A DNA stretch of 33,357 bases, from assembly GCA_003168295.1 (NCBI GenBank), contig PMST01000320.1, positions 1 through 33,357 on the forward strand, in the 5' to 3' direction. The notes under the pieces were generated by a model. It made no database searches and was not told where the DNA came from. It worked only from the letters and a program-made list of their open reading frames with translations. A program made the position numbers and the translations under genes. Below are positions 7,988-15,682 of the stretch, piece after piece. Position 1 is the stretch's first letter, and each line of letters starts with the position of its first letter. Origin of the DNA: Actinomycetota bacterium (lineage in GTDB: Bacteria > Actinomycetota > Actinomycetes > Streptosporangiales > Streptosporangiaceae).

Positions 7988-9430
7988 ATGACCCCTAGCA
8001 CTGACACCACCACGGCCGGCCCGGCCGCCGACGCCGGTCCGGCCCGGCTCTCGAACCGCCTGCGCGCGATCCTCGCGGTCGTGCTGATCGCGGACGTGCT
8101 CGACCTGATGGACTCCACCATCACCAACATCGCCGCACCGTCGATCGTGCGGGACATCGGCGGCGGGGAGTCGCTGATCAAGTGGCTGGGCGCGAGCTAC
8201 GCGCTGGCCATGGGCGTGCTGCTCGTGGTGGGCGGCCGCCTCGGTGACCGCTACGGCAAGCGGCGGCTGTTCCTGACCGGCATCGCCGGCTTCACCGCGG
8301 CCTCGCTCGTGTGCGGGCTGGCGGCCGACCCGGTCATGCTGATCGCCGGGCGTCTCGTCCAGGGCGGCTTCGGGGCGCTGCTGATCCCGCAGGGCATCGG
8401 CATCCTGCTGGCCACCTTCTCCCGCGAGCAGATACCGCGGGCGGTCAGCGCGTTCGGCCCGGTCCTGGGCGGCTCGGCCGTGCTTGGCCCCATCGTGGCC
8501 GGTTTCATCATCGACGCCGACATCGGCGGCCTGTCCTGGCGGCCGGTCTTCCTGATCAACATCGTCCTCGGCGCCGTCGGCTTCGCCGCCGCGCTCAGGC
8601 TGCTGCCGCACGACGGCCCGGGCAGCACCGTCCCCATCGACGGGCTCGGCGCCGGTTTGCTCAGCGGCACCATGGCCGGCCTGCTCTACGGCCTGATCGA
8701 GGGCTCCACCGCGGGCTGGACCGCGCTGCCGATCGTGAGCCTGGTGGCCGGTGCGGTGCTGTTCGCCGGGTTCGGGCTCCGGCAGCGACTGGCGTCCGAC
8801 CCGCTGATCCTGCCCTCGCTGCTGGCCAACCGCGGGTTTACCGCTGGCCTGCTGCTGGGCCTGGCGTTCTTCGCCGCGGTCAACGGGCTGGCCTATGTCG
8901 TCTCGCTATTCTTCCAGCTCGCGCTCGGCCTGCGCCCCGCCGCGGCGGCCCTGGGGCTGGCCCCGATGATGGCCGGCATCATCGGCGCGTCCTTCGCGGG
9001 GCGGCCGCTGATCACCAAGCTTGGCCGGCTGCTGGTCGTCATCGGGCTGGGTATCACCCTGGCCGGCGCCGCCGGAGTCTGGGCGACCGTGCTGGCCGAG
9101 GGCGCCGCCGTCAGCGTCTGGATGCTGGCTCCCTCGCTGCTCGTTCTCGGCGTGGGCATGGGCGCCTGCTTCAGCAGCATCTACGATGTCGCGATCGGCG
9201 ACATCGCCCCCGCCGAGGCCGGCAGCGCCAGCGGCGCCCTGTCCGCGGTCCAGCAACTGGCGGCCGGCATCGGCTCCGCCGTCGTCACCACCGTCTACTT
9301 CAGCCAGCTGTCCCGCCACGGCGCCGCCCACGCCATGACCGTCAGCGTGGCCGTCGTCGGCGCGATCGCCGCCCTGGGTCTCGGCCTGGTCTGGCTGCTG
9401 CCCCGCTCAGCCCCGGCTGAGCCGCACTGA
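7988..9430 (+). CDS. MFS drug:H+ antiporter, DHA2 (EmrB/QacA) type, 14 TM
   Basis: A 480-residue exporter. Hydrophobic segments alternate throughout and are consistent with 14 helices. The first helix carries the DHA2 motif D1 in the form DVLDLMDSTITNIAAPSI (cf. LDxTIVNVALP), and the loop 2-3 motif A is GGRLGDRYGKRR. Helix 5 contains the antiporter motif in FGPVLGGSAVLGPIVAG. An AGGAG Shine-Dalgarno lies about six bases before the ATG. It follows the TetR gene and is the likely target of that regulator. Substrate unknown. Confidence 0.9.
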   Translation: MTPSTDTTTAGPAADAGPARLSNRLRAILAVVLIADVLDLMDSTITNIAAPSIVRDIGGGESLIKWLGASYALAMGVLLVVGGRLGDRYGKRRLFLTGIAGFTAASLVCGLAADPVMLIAGRLVQGGFGALLIPQGIGILLATFSREQIPRAVSAFGPVLGGSAVLGPIVAGFIIDADIGGLSWRPVFLINIVLGAVGFAAALRLLPHDGPGSTVPIDGLGAGLLSGTMAGLLYGLIEGSTAGWTALPIVSLVAGAVLFAGFGLRQRLASDPLILPSLLANRGFTAGLLLGLAFFAAVNGLAYVVSLFFQLALGLRPAAAALGLAPMMAGIIGASFAGRPLITKLGRLLVVIGLGITLAGAAGVWATVLAEGAAVSVWMLAPSLLVLGVGMGACFSSIYDVAIGDIAPAEAGSASGALSAVQQLAAGIGSAVVTTVYFSQLSRHGAAHAMTVSVAVVGAIAALGLGLVWLLPRSAPAEPH

Positions 9431-9771
9431 CCCGCCAGGCCGGGCCTAACCGGACCGGACTACTGCCTGCTCGCGGCCGGCCCTCTCCGCATCCTTACCA
9501 CCCGTACCATCCGCTTCTCCCGTCCCTGCCCCGGCACGTATGGTTGTGGCAACGTACACACTATTTTGTGCAGGCTGTGACAACCATACGTTTTAACGTC
9601 CTCATGTCCAACCGGCGGTCGGTCACATAGAGGCGAAACGTTCGATATGGGGCTGAGGGGTGGGCGAGACTTGGCCGGTAAGCAGCGAGACGGGCCGTTC
9701 CGATCAGGTCGGTTCCGGTCGACGGAGGCATATCGGGCCGCCCGTCCGGGCGAGCGGCGTAGGTTGTGCTC
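9431..9771. other. 340-bp intergenic region containing an 11-bp perfect inverted repeat
   Basis: No gene is supported. CGTATGGTTGT (9537-9547) is exactly inverted as ACAACCATACG (9580-9590), with a 32-bp interior holding a smaller imperfect stem (TACACA/TGTGCA). It is followed by TTTTAACG. The core is AT-rich compared with its surroundings. It could be a two-site operator, a long-loop terminator for the upstream pump gene, or the remains of a small mobile element. Before the VOC gene, TAGGTT (9760-9765) is positioned as a -10 six bases before ATG 9772. Confidence 0.5.
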
Positions 9772-10449
9772 ATGACGCCCGTGCAGTCGATGATCGCCGT
9801 GACCTATGTCAGGGACATCGATTCCGCGCGCGCCTTCTACGAGCTGCTCGGTTTCCGTGAGCAGTCGGCCGGCCGCGCCGAGACCTCGGCCTGGTCGGCT
9901 CTCCACCAGGGTGACCTGTCGGTCTTGCTGGCCTACACCCGGCCGCCGCTTGAGATCGCGCCGCTGCCGCTGATGTTTTACTTCTTCTGCAACGATCTGG
10001 ATGCTGTCGTCGCCAGGCTCGGCACGGCCGGGGTGGAGGTAGTCCGGACTGGTCATCCTCCGCATGCGCCGGGCGGTGAGGTGAAGGTGCTGGACCCTGA
10101 CGGCAACACGATCCTGATCGGCCAGCCGGAGCGATCGGCGTCCGCGGCACCGGCGGCCGAAGACACCGAAGAGGCCGAAGAGGCCGATGCCGCCGTCCGT
10201 TTCTCCCTGCTGAAGGAGGCGGCGGCCGCGGTATCGGCCCAGGGAGGCATGACGGTCGGCTGCCAGGTCCCGGCGCCCGCCGGGACGCCGTGCCCGGATA
10301 GAGCCGAGGTGAAGCTCGCCGATTCCGGCGGGGACGTGGTGTGGGCGTGCCTGGCTCACGCCGAGGACATCCTCATCACCGTGCCCGCGGCGTTCATCGC
10401 CAGCCGGGGTGAGCCGGGGCTAGCGGACTTCTTGTCCCGCCGCCAGTAA
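9772..10449 (+). CDS. VOC (glyoxalase/bleomycin-resistance fold) protein with C-terminal Cys/His module
   Basis: A 225-residue protein. Residues 5-118 form one VOC module: VTYVRDIDSARAFYELLGF, then WSALHQGDLSVLLA, ending in EVKVLDPDGNTILIGQ. An acidic Ala/Glu linker (~124-140) follows. The C-terminal ~80 residues contain Cys164, Cys174, Cys193 and His196 (C-x9-C ... C-x2-H), compatible with one zinc site. VOC proteins range from metal-dependent enzymes to drug-sequestering proteins, and the tail is not part of that fold. GTG 9766 is an alternative start, but ATG 9772 lies at the predicted transcription start after TAGGTT. No function can be assigned. Confidence 0.8.
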   Translation: MTPVQSMIAVTYVRDIDSARAFYELLGFREQSAGRAETSAWSALHQGDLSVLLAYTRPPLEIAPLPLMFYFFCNDLDAVVARLGTAGVEVVRTGHPPHAPGGEVKVLDPDGNTILIGQPERSASAAPAAEDTEEAEEADAAVRFSLLKEAAAAVSAQGGMTVGCQVPAPAGTPCPDRAEVKLADSGGDVVWACLAHAEDILITVPAAFIASRGEPGLADFLSRRQ

Positions 10450-10478
10450 GCCAGGACGGCGCCGGGCCGTCCGGTCCT

Positions 10479-11054
10479 TTAAAGGAGGGCGAAATCGGCG
10501 AGCTTCTTGAGGCGGCTGAGGATTTCCGCGTGCACGGCGTCCGGCGGCTGGGACCCGTCCACGGTGAACATCCATTCCCGGCCCGCGTAGTACTCGAGCA
10601 ACGGCACGGTCTTGTCCAGGTACACCTGCAGGCGGTGCTCGATGACGGCTTCGGTGTCGTCCGATCCTCGCTGCCGGGCGAGCAGCCGTCGCACGAGCTC
10701 CTCGCGGGCGACGTCGAGGTGGACCGCGGCCTGCACCTCGACGCCGAGGGCGCGAGCGGTGGGGAAGACCGCCTGGGCCTGCGCGACGGTGCGCGGGAAA
10801 CCGTCGAGCACGTAGCCGCCGTTCTCGGTCGCGGCGACGGTGGGTTTGCGCAGCATGTCCATCACCACGGCGTCCGGAACCAGGTCGCCCGCCTCGACGT
10901 AGGACTTGATCGTCCGCCCGAGAGCGGTCTGGTCCCTGACGTGCTGGCGCAGCAGGTCGCCACTGGAGATATGGGTGATGCCGAACCGCTCGGCCAGCCG
11001 CTGCGCCTGCGTTCCCTTGCCGGCGCCGGGCGCGCCGATCAGCAGCAGACGCAT
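10479..11054 (-). CDS. adk: Adenylate kinase, short (LID-less) type
   Basis: A 191-residue nucleoside monophosphate kinase converting AMP + ATP to 2 ADP. It shows the P-loop GAPGAGKGT at residues 7-15, the AMP-site SSGDLLRQHV, GFPRT and RGSDDTEAVIEHRL. It lacks the large zinc-type LID insertion, like mycobacterial Adk. The usual housekeeping adk sits between secY and map in the ribosomal-protein cluster. This one stands alone beside a GNAT gene, so it may be a second copy; whether the genome has another cannot be seen. The gene converges on the VOC gene with 29 bp between the stops. Confidence 0.93.
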   Translation of the reverse strand: MRLLLIGAPGAGKGTQAQRLAERFGITHISSGDLLRQHVRDQTALGRTIKSYVEAGDLVPDAVVMDMLRKPTVAATENGGYVLDGFPRTVAQAQAVFPTARALGVEVQAAVHLDVAREELVRRLLARQRGSDDTEAVIEHRLQVYLDKTVPLLEYYAGREWMFTVDGSQPPDAVHAEILSRLKKLADFALL

Positions 11055-11183
11055 GTGATCACTCGCGGGTAGCCAGTGGGCAGCGGGTGCGCACGTGCTG
11101 AACTTGATCTGCGGCTGAGCGTCCTCATGGCGAGATCGTCCTACAGTTTGTCCTGTTCAGCAACATTTCACCACGTTTCGCGC

Positions 11184-11210
11184 CGGTGGCCACCGGCTAG
11201 CTGGCCACCG
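11184..11210 (-). terminator. Strong GC hairpin downstream of the GNAT gene
   Basis: CGGTGGCCA (11184-11192) pairs perfectly with TGGCCACCG (11202-11210) around a 9-nt loop. An overlapping 16-bp palindrome, GCCGGTGGCCACCGGC, spans 11182-11197. On the plus strand the stem is followed by TCAATTTT. On the minus strand, where the GNAT gene ends about 65 bp upstream, there is no T-run. Best read as a terminator for the GNAT transcript. Confidence 0.5.
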
Positions 11211-11276
11211 TCAATTTTCCCACTGTCGGCCGGCGGACCCAAAAGCGGCTGGCGTCTGGTGGGAGAAGAGACCGCG

Positions 11277-11843
11277 TCAGATGCTCTGGCGGTAGGGGAG
11301 CGCGGTCACGAGCACGTCGGATACCGGCGAGCCCGGGCCGGCGTCGCGGGTCCGCGCGACCTTGCGCCAGCCCCACTTTCCGAACGCGTTCTGGGCCGGG
11401 GTCGCCGCGGGCAGCACGGTCAGCGTGGCGCGTTCCTCGGGCCGGCCCGCCAGGATGAGGTCGTGCAAGGTCGCCGCGATGCCCTGCCGCCGCCACGACG
11501 CACGCACCAGCAGATCGGTCAGCGCGAAGGTGCGGCCGAGATGCTCGGCGGTGACCTCGTCCGGCAGCGGAGCGGTCAGCTCCCGCCACCACGAGGTAGA
11601 CGGCCGGAGCGGCATCCCGCATCCGTAGCCCACCAGGTAGTCGCCGTGGCGGGCTTCGGCAAGCACGAAGCCCGGCTGCCGGTGCTGGACCCGGAACCGC
11701 CCGGCGAACAGCGCGGCGTCCTGGTCGCGCCCGTACGGCGGGTCGGCGTAGACCTCGGCGTGCAGCGCCTGCAGCTCGTCCGCGTGCGCCGCCGCCTGCG
11801 TCCCGTCGAGCAACTGGAACGCTATGCCGGGCGAAGACACCAT
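11277..11843 (-). CDS. GNAT-family N-acetyltransferase
   Basis: A 188-residue acetyltransferase-like protein. The acetyl-CoA-binding motif A region is visible as FALTDLLVRASWRRQGIAATLHD (RRQGIA is the pyrophosphate loop Q/RxxGxA), followed by ATLTVLPAATPAQNAFGKWGWRKV, the typical motif B with an N-A-F and a GWxKV end. Start taken at ATG 11843 because GGAGG lies five bases before it; two GTG codons directly upstream (11846, 11849) are in frame. Substrate unknown. It is followed by a strong hairpin before adk, so the two are probably separate transcripts. Confidence 0.85.
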   Translation of the reverse strand: MVSSPGIAFQLLDGTQAAAHADELQALHAEVYADPPYGRDQDAALFAGRFRVQHRQPGFVLAEARHGDYLVGYGCGMPLRPSTSWWRELTAPLPDEVTAEHLGRTFALTDLLVRASWRRQGIAATLHDLILAGRPEERATLTVLPAATPAQNAFGKWGWRKVARTRDAGPGSPVSDVLVTALPYRQSI

Positions 11844-11898
11844 CACCACCTCCGCTACCTAGCAACATCCCGGCGGCCCGCGGACGTCCCTGGTCACC

Positions 11899-12372
11899 CT
11901 AGGATTCGGGCTGGCGGCCGGTCCGGAGCGCGCCGTCGTCGTCGAGTTCGTCCAGCACCGCGGGCAGGCCCACGCCGAGCATCCTCCTGCGGACGTGGCC
12001 GAGCAGCTTGGCCATGAAGATCCCGCCGATGCCGGTGAATCCGGTGTGCTCGAAGCTGAAGCGCGTGCCGCCCTCGTGGGGTTCGAGCCGGTAGACGACC
12101 TGCGTCACGTCGCCGCCTGCGTCGCCGGTCCACGAGTAGCGCAGCAGCGACGGCTCGTTCACCTCGAGCACCTCGCAGTCGACGACGCCGTTCCAGCCGG
12201 GTTTGGGCTTCGCCACGAACCGGAACTTCGTTCCGGCGATGGGGGCGAATCCTTCCGGCCGCCCACCCGCGCCGGTCGCGGTCCAGAGCGGGATAAGCGC
12301 CGGGTCGGTCACCGCCCGCCACACCTTGGCCGGCGGATGTGGGTAGTCGCGCACGATGCGGATGGCAGTCAT
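11899..12372 (-). CDS. SRPBCC (START/polyketide-cyclase fold) protein
   Basis: A 157-residue protein of the Bet v1/START superfamily. It opens with IRIVRDYPHPPAKVWRAVTDPALIPLWT, the standard SRPBCC opening (hydrophobic strand, then helix with kVW.a.tdp..l..W). RYSWTGDAGG and TRFSFEHTGFTG are the later strands. Such proteins bind hydrophobic ligands in a helix-grip cavity. ATG 12372 is preferred because GAGGAG precedes it by about six bases; an in-frame codon 33 bp upstream has no such site. It is divergent from the TetR gene across an AT-rich operator region and is a likely regulatory target. Confidence 0.85.
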   Translation of the reverse strand: MTAIRIVRDYPHPPAKVWRAVTDPALIPLWTATGAGGRPEGFAPIAGTKFRFVAKPKPGWNGVVDCEVLEVNEPSLLRYSWTGDAGGDVTQVVYRLEPHEGGTRFSFEHTGFTGIGGIFMAKLLGHVRRRMLGVGLPAVLDELDDDGALRTGRQPES

Positions 12373-12404
12373 GGAAGCTCCTCGGCGGTCAGGAAATGAG
12401 AGCA

Positions 12405-12470
12405 TAAAAATCTAGTAGCTATAAAGTTATAGTAGCAGAAAAATTATGGACACTGAACTATGCTGAGGGC
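12405..12470 (+). promoter_or_regulatory. AT-rich divergent promoter/operator (SRPBCC gene / tetR)
   Basis: The shared region holds CTATAA-ag-TTATAG (12419-12432), an inverted repeat flanked by two direct TAGTAGC copies. A -10-like TATGCT (12459-12464) ends six bases before the GTG of tetR. This is one of the most AT-rich patches in the window and the obvious operator for the adjacent regulator. Confidence 0.55.
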
Positions 12471-13202
12471 GTGAGTGCCCAGCCGGCGGAGTGGACCGCC
12501 TCCCGCACCCCGGCGTCCGGGGCGCGCCGGGCCGAGGGACTGCGGGAGCGCAAGAAGCGCCTGATGCGCCAGCAACTGTCCGACACGGCCACCCAGATGT
12601 TCCTGGAGCGGGGCTTCGACGCCGTCCGGGTGGCGGAGATCGCCGCGGCGTGCGGGGTGTCGGAGAAGACCGTCTTCAACTACTTCCCGACCAAAGAGTC
12701 GCTGATCCTGGACCGGCTGGAGGCCACGATGACCTCGCTGCGGACCGGCCTGGCCGAGCCCGGGGCCGCCCCGGTCGAGGCGGCGCTGCGGATCCTCGAC
12801 GGCGAACTGAGCGCGATGACATCCTGGCTGGCCGATCAGGACGACCCGGTCCAGGCCGGTGCCGCGATCCGGCGCTTCGGCGCCTTGATCCAGGCCACCC
12901 CCTCGTTGCGGGTCCATCAGAGCGACATGATGGACCAGTTCACCACCGTGGCCGCCACCATCCTGGCCGAACGCGCCGCGATGAACGCGGATGACCCGGA
13001 GCCGCTGATCGCGGCCACCGCGCTGCTCGGCCTGTGGCGGATCCAGTTCCAGAGCCTGACGAAATACCTGGACGGCAGCAGAACGCCCGCGCAGGTCCAT
13101 CGGGCCGTGATGGCCGACGTCCGCCGGGCGGCCAGGCTCATCGACACCGGGCTGAGCTCGCATCCGGCCTTCGCGCCCGGCCCCCGCGGAAACACGCCGT
13201 GA
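12471..13202 (+). CDS. TetR/AcrR-family transcriptional regulator
   Basis: A 243-residue regulator. After a ~20-residue polar N-terminus comes the DNA-binding domain: LRERKKRLMRQQLSDTATQ, then FLERGFDAVRVAEIAAA, then CGVSEKTVFNYFPTKESL, where T-V-F-N-Y-F-P-T-K is the recognition-helix signature. The C-terminal half is helical and would hold the ligand and dimer interface. The GTG start sits seven bases after TATGCT and has no convincing Shine-Dalgarno, so the mRNA is probably leaderless. Divergent from the SRPBCC gene, which it may control; ligand unknown. Confidence 0.87.
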   Translation: MSAQPAEWTASRTPASGARRAEGLRERKKRLMRQQLSDTATQMFLERGFDAVRVAEIAAACGVSEKTVFNYFPTKESLILDRLEATMTSLRTGLAEPGAAPVEAALRILDGELSAMTSWLADQDDPVQAGAAIRRFGALIQATPSLRVHQSDMMDQFTTVAATILAERAAMNADDPEPLIAATALLGLWRIQFQSLTKYLDGSRTPAQVHRAVMADVRRAARLIDTGLSSHPAFAPGPRGNTP

Positions 13203-13306
13203 ACAGCTAGGGAAATCGGCATCCCCGCGGTGGGCTGACTGGGAGGCGGTCAGGCCCGCCGCCCACGGGTGTATTTTGGCAAGGCGTCGACAGCGCAAGG
13301 GGAAGC

Positions 13307-13612
13307 ATGAAAGCTGTGGTAGACGGGACCGTCGTGGCCGAGGCGACCGCGGCCGAGGTCATCAGCATCGAGGGCAACAGCTATTTTCCGCCCAGCAGCC
13401 TCGCCGAGGGCGTGCTGGCGCCGAGCGCTACGCCGTACACCTGCCCGTGGAAGGGCCCGGCGCAGTACTGGGACCTGCGCACTTCCGGGGGAACCATATC
13501 CGACGGCGCCTGGAGCTACCCCGACCTGAAGCCCTCAGCCGTCGAGCGCGTCGGACGCGATTTCGCCGGCTACGTTGCCTTCGACCCTCGATCGGTGGCC
13601 GTCAGCGAGTAG
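13307..13612 (+). CDS. DUF427 domain protein
   Basis: A 101-residue protein covering one DUF427 domain. Recognisable are KAVVDGTVVAEA at the start, IEGNSYFPPSSL (the N-Y-F-P-P segment is typical), TPYTCPWKGPAQYW (C-P-W-K-G core) and a terminal FAGYVAFDP. Biochemical function of the family is not established. GGGGAAG precedes the ATG. Its 3' end overlaps that of the opposite-strand HxlR gene by 43 bp. Confidence 0.9.
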   Translation: MKAVVDGTVVAEATAAEVISIEGNSYFPPSSLAEGVLAPSATPYTCPWKGPAQYWDLRTSGGTISDGAWSYPDLKPSAVERVGRDFAGYVAFDPRSVAVSE

Positions 13613-14055
13613 GCGCCGGACGTCCTGCGCGCCCGGGTGTCGCGCGGGTTGACGGGTTCGCCGCACGTCTCGCACACCAGCCGGGGCGCGAGTTCGTGAT
13701 CGCACCTGTGCTCGACGACCAGCGGCGGCCCGTCGCCGCCGGCCAGGTACTTGTCACCCCAGGTGCGTAGGGTCGTGATGACCGGGTAGAGATCCAGGCC
13801 CGCCTCGGTCAGGAAGTACTCGAACCGGGCCGGATGCTCGGAGTACGGCCGCCGCTCCAGGACTCCCGCGTTCACCAGGGTGCGGAGCCGCGCGGCGAGG
13901 GTGTCGCGGGGCGCTCCGGTGCGCTTGACCATCTCGTCGAACCGCCGGTCGCCGAGGAAGACCTCGCGCACGGCGAGCAGCGCCCACTTCTCCCCGACGA
14001 TGTCGAGGGTGCGGGCGATGGAGCAAATCCGGGGCTCCGCCGGTACAGCCGTCAT
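13570..14055 (-). CDS. HxlR-family winged-helix regulator
   Basis: A 161-residue regulator. CSIARTLDIVGEKWALLAVREVFLG (landmark: GEKWALLAVRE) opens the winged helix, followed by RFDEMVKRTGAPRDTLAARL and VLERRPYSEHPARFEYFLTEAG, the wing and C-terminal helix of HxlR/DUF24 proteins. The C-terminus holds HRCDH...CETC, a possible zinc-binding or redox-sensitive cysteine cluster; HxlR proteins often sense aldehydes or oxidants through Cys. ATG 14055 is taken as the start; TATGCT ends six bases before it (leaderless). Divergent from an MFS pump across nested inverted repeats, so it probably controls both itself and the pump. Confidence 0.88.
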   Translation of the reverse strand: MTAVPAEPRICSIARTLDIVGEKWALLAVREVFLGDRRFDEMVKRTGAPRDTLAARLRTLVNAGVLERRPYSEHPARFEYFLTEAGLDLYPVITTLRTWGDKYLAGGDGPPLVVEHRCDHELAPRLVCETCGEPVNPRDTRARRTSGAYSLTATDRGSKAT

Positions 14056-14061
14056 AGCCTC

Positions 14062-14140
14062 AGCATACCTCCTAAGTCTGATTTCTGGACGCACTCGGCG
14101 AAGTGCGATATGGTGAGTCCAGATTTCGGACCAACTGGTC
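14062..14140. promoter_or_regulatory. hxlR/MFS divergent control region with nested inverted repeats
   Basis: GTCTGATTTCTGGAC (14076-14090) is inverted, 12 of 15 bases, as GTCCAGATTTCGGAC (14117-14131). Between them GCACT-cggcga-AGTGC (14091-14106) forms a small perfect dyad. GACCA-ac-TGGTC (14129-14140) follows. The -10 of hxlR, TATGCT, reads on the minus strand from 14067 to 14062. These are the likely HxlR operators. Confidence 0.55.
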
Positions 14141-14164
14141 TGAGGCTGACCCGGAGGACGCCGC

Positions 14165-15667
14165 ATGAGCTCCGCCCCGCTGACCGCTGGCGGCCCACCC
14201 GCCGCGGTCCCCACCGCCCGCCAGCTGAACGCCATCGTCGGGGTGCTGTCGCTGGCCGTGTTCATGTCCAGCCTCGACCTGTTCATCGTCAACCTGGCGT
14301 TCCCTTACATCGGCCGGGAGTATGCGGGCACGAGCCTGAGCAACCTGTCCTGGGTGCTCAACGGCTACACGATCGTCTTCGCCGCGGTGCTGGTGCCGGC
14401 CGGCCGGTGGGCCGACCGGGTCGGCCGGCGGCGGCTGTTCGTGGCGGGCATGATCGCCTTCAGCTTCGGTTCGCTGCTCTGCGGGGTCGCCCCCAGCGTG
14501 GCGGCGCTGATCGCGGCCCGGGTCATCCAGGCCGCGGGGGCCGGCCTGATGGTCCCCGCCTCGCTGTCCTTGCTGCTGGCCGCGGTCCCGCCGGCCGCCC
14601 GGGCCCGGGCCATCGGCACCTGGTCGGCGCTGGGTGCGCTCGGCGCCGCGCTCGGCCCGGTCATCGGCGGGAGCCTGGTACAGATCAGCTGGCGGTGGGT
14701 GTTCTGGATCAACCTGCCGGTCGGCCTGGCCGCGGTCCTGCTCGCCGCCCGGGTCATACCGGAAAGCAAAGACGACCACGTCCGGGGCCGGCCGGACCTG
14801 CTCGGCGCCGCGCTGCTCGCGGCCTCGGTGGGCCTGGTCGCCCTGGCCCTGGTCAAGGCGCCAGACTGGGGCTGGGGCTCGACCGGCTTCATCGCCCTGC
14901 TGGTCGCCTCGCTGGCCTGCGGCGCGGCCATGGTCGCCCGCTCGAGGCGGCACCATTCGCCGGTGATCGAGCTCGGCCTGCTGCGGTCCCGGACCTTCAG
15001 CGGCACGTTCATTGTGTCGATCCTGTACTACGCCGGGTTCGGCGCCTTCGTGCTGAACTCGGTGGAGTTCCTCACCGGAGAATGGCACTACTCAGCCGTC
15101 CGGGCGGGCCTGGCCATCGGGCCCGGGCCGCTCATGGTGCTGCCGTTCGCGCGGCTGGTCGCGCCGCGGCTGGCCGCCCGGCTCGGCGGTCCTGGCCGGG
15201 TTGCGGTGATCGGGTGCCTGGTCAACGCCGCGGCGATGCTGCTCTGGCTGAGCCGGCTCCAGGCCCACCCGGCGTACCTGACGCACCTGCTGCCGGCCCA
15301 GCTGCTGGGCGGGGCGGGCGTGGGCCTGACCATCCCGTCGCTGCTCGCGGCCGGCGCCGCGTCGCTGCCGCCGGACCGGTTCGGCACCGGCAGCGGCGTG
15401 TTGAACATGGCCCGCCAGGTCGGCACGGTCCTCGGCGTGGCCGGACTGGTCGCCATCCTCGCCCACGTGGACCGGTCCGACCCGATAGCGATCTACCAGC
15501 ACGGGCTGGAGCTCATCATCGCCTTCTTCGCCAGCGCCGGGGTCGTGGCCGCGATCCTGCTCACCGCCCGCACCATCCGCCCGGCTAGCTCCGTCACCCC
15601 GGCTCGCCCCGCCAGCCGGGCTCGCCCCGCCAGTGAGGTGCCTGCCGTCGAGGTGGCCGGCCGGTAG
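14165..15667 (+). CDS. MFS drug:H+ antiporter, DHA2 (EmrB/QacA) type, 14 TM
   Basis: A 500-residue exporter unrelated in detail to the one at 7988. Helix 1 reads VFMSSLDLFIVNLAFPYI (motif D1 LDxxIVNxAxP), followed by WVLNGYTI, PAGRWADRVGRRR (motif A) and the helix-5 motif around LGAALGPVIGG. About 14 hydrophobic helices fit its length. GGAGG stands seven to eight bases before the ATG. The last ~25 residues are a polar Ala/Arg/Pro repeat tail outside the membrane fold. Divergent from the HxlR gene, its probable regulator; substrate unknown. Confidence 0.9.
   Translation: MSSAPLTAGGPPAAVPTARQLNAIVGVLSLAVFMSSLDLFIVNLAFPYIGREYAGTSLSNLSWVLNGYTIVFAAVLVPAGRWADRVGRRRLFVAGMIAFSFGSLLCGVAPSVAALIAARVIQAAGAGLMVPASLSLLLAAVPPAARARAIGTWSALGALGAALGPVIGGSLVQISWRWVFWINLPVGLAAVLLAARVIPESKDDHVRGRPDLLGAALLAASVGLVALALVKAPDWGWGSTGFIALLVASLACGAAMVARSRRHHSPVIELGLLRSRTFSGTFIVSILYYAGFGAFVLNSVEFLTGEWHYSAVRAGLAIGPGPLMVLPFARLVAPRLAARLGGPGRVAVIGCLVNAAAMLLWLSRLQAHPAYLTHLLPAQLLGGAGVGLTIPSLLAAGAASLPPDRFGTGSGVLNMARQVGTVLGVAGLVAILAHVDRSDPIAIYQHGLELIIAFFASAGVVAAILLTARTIRPASSVTPARPASRARPASEVPAVEVAGR
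15601..15633 (+). repeat. Two 15-bp units (period 18) at the 3' end of the MFS gene
   Basis: GGCTCGCCCCGCCAG occurs exactly at 15601-15615 and 15619-15633, encoding ARPASR-ARPASE in the cytoplasmic tail. Confidence 0.85.
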
Positions 15668-15682
15668 CACTAGCCGGCCGCA

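Noticed and set aside
11197..11868. Long minus-strand frame overlapping the GNAT gene
   Set aside because: Arg/Ala/Gly-rich out-of-frame shadow; the GNAT frame has the motifs and the ribosome-binding site.
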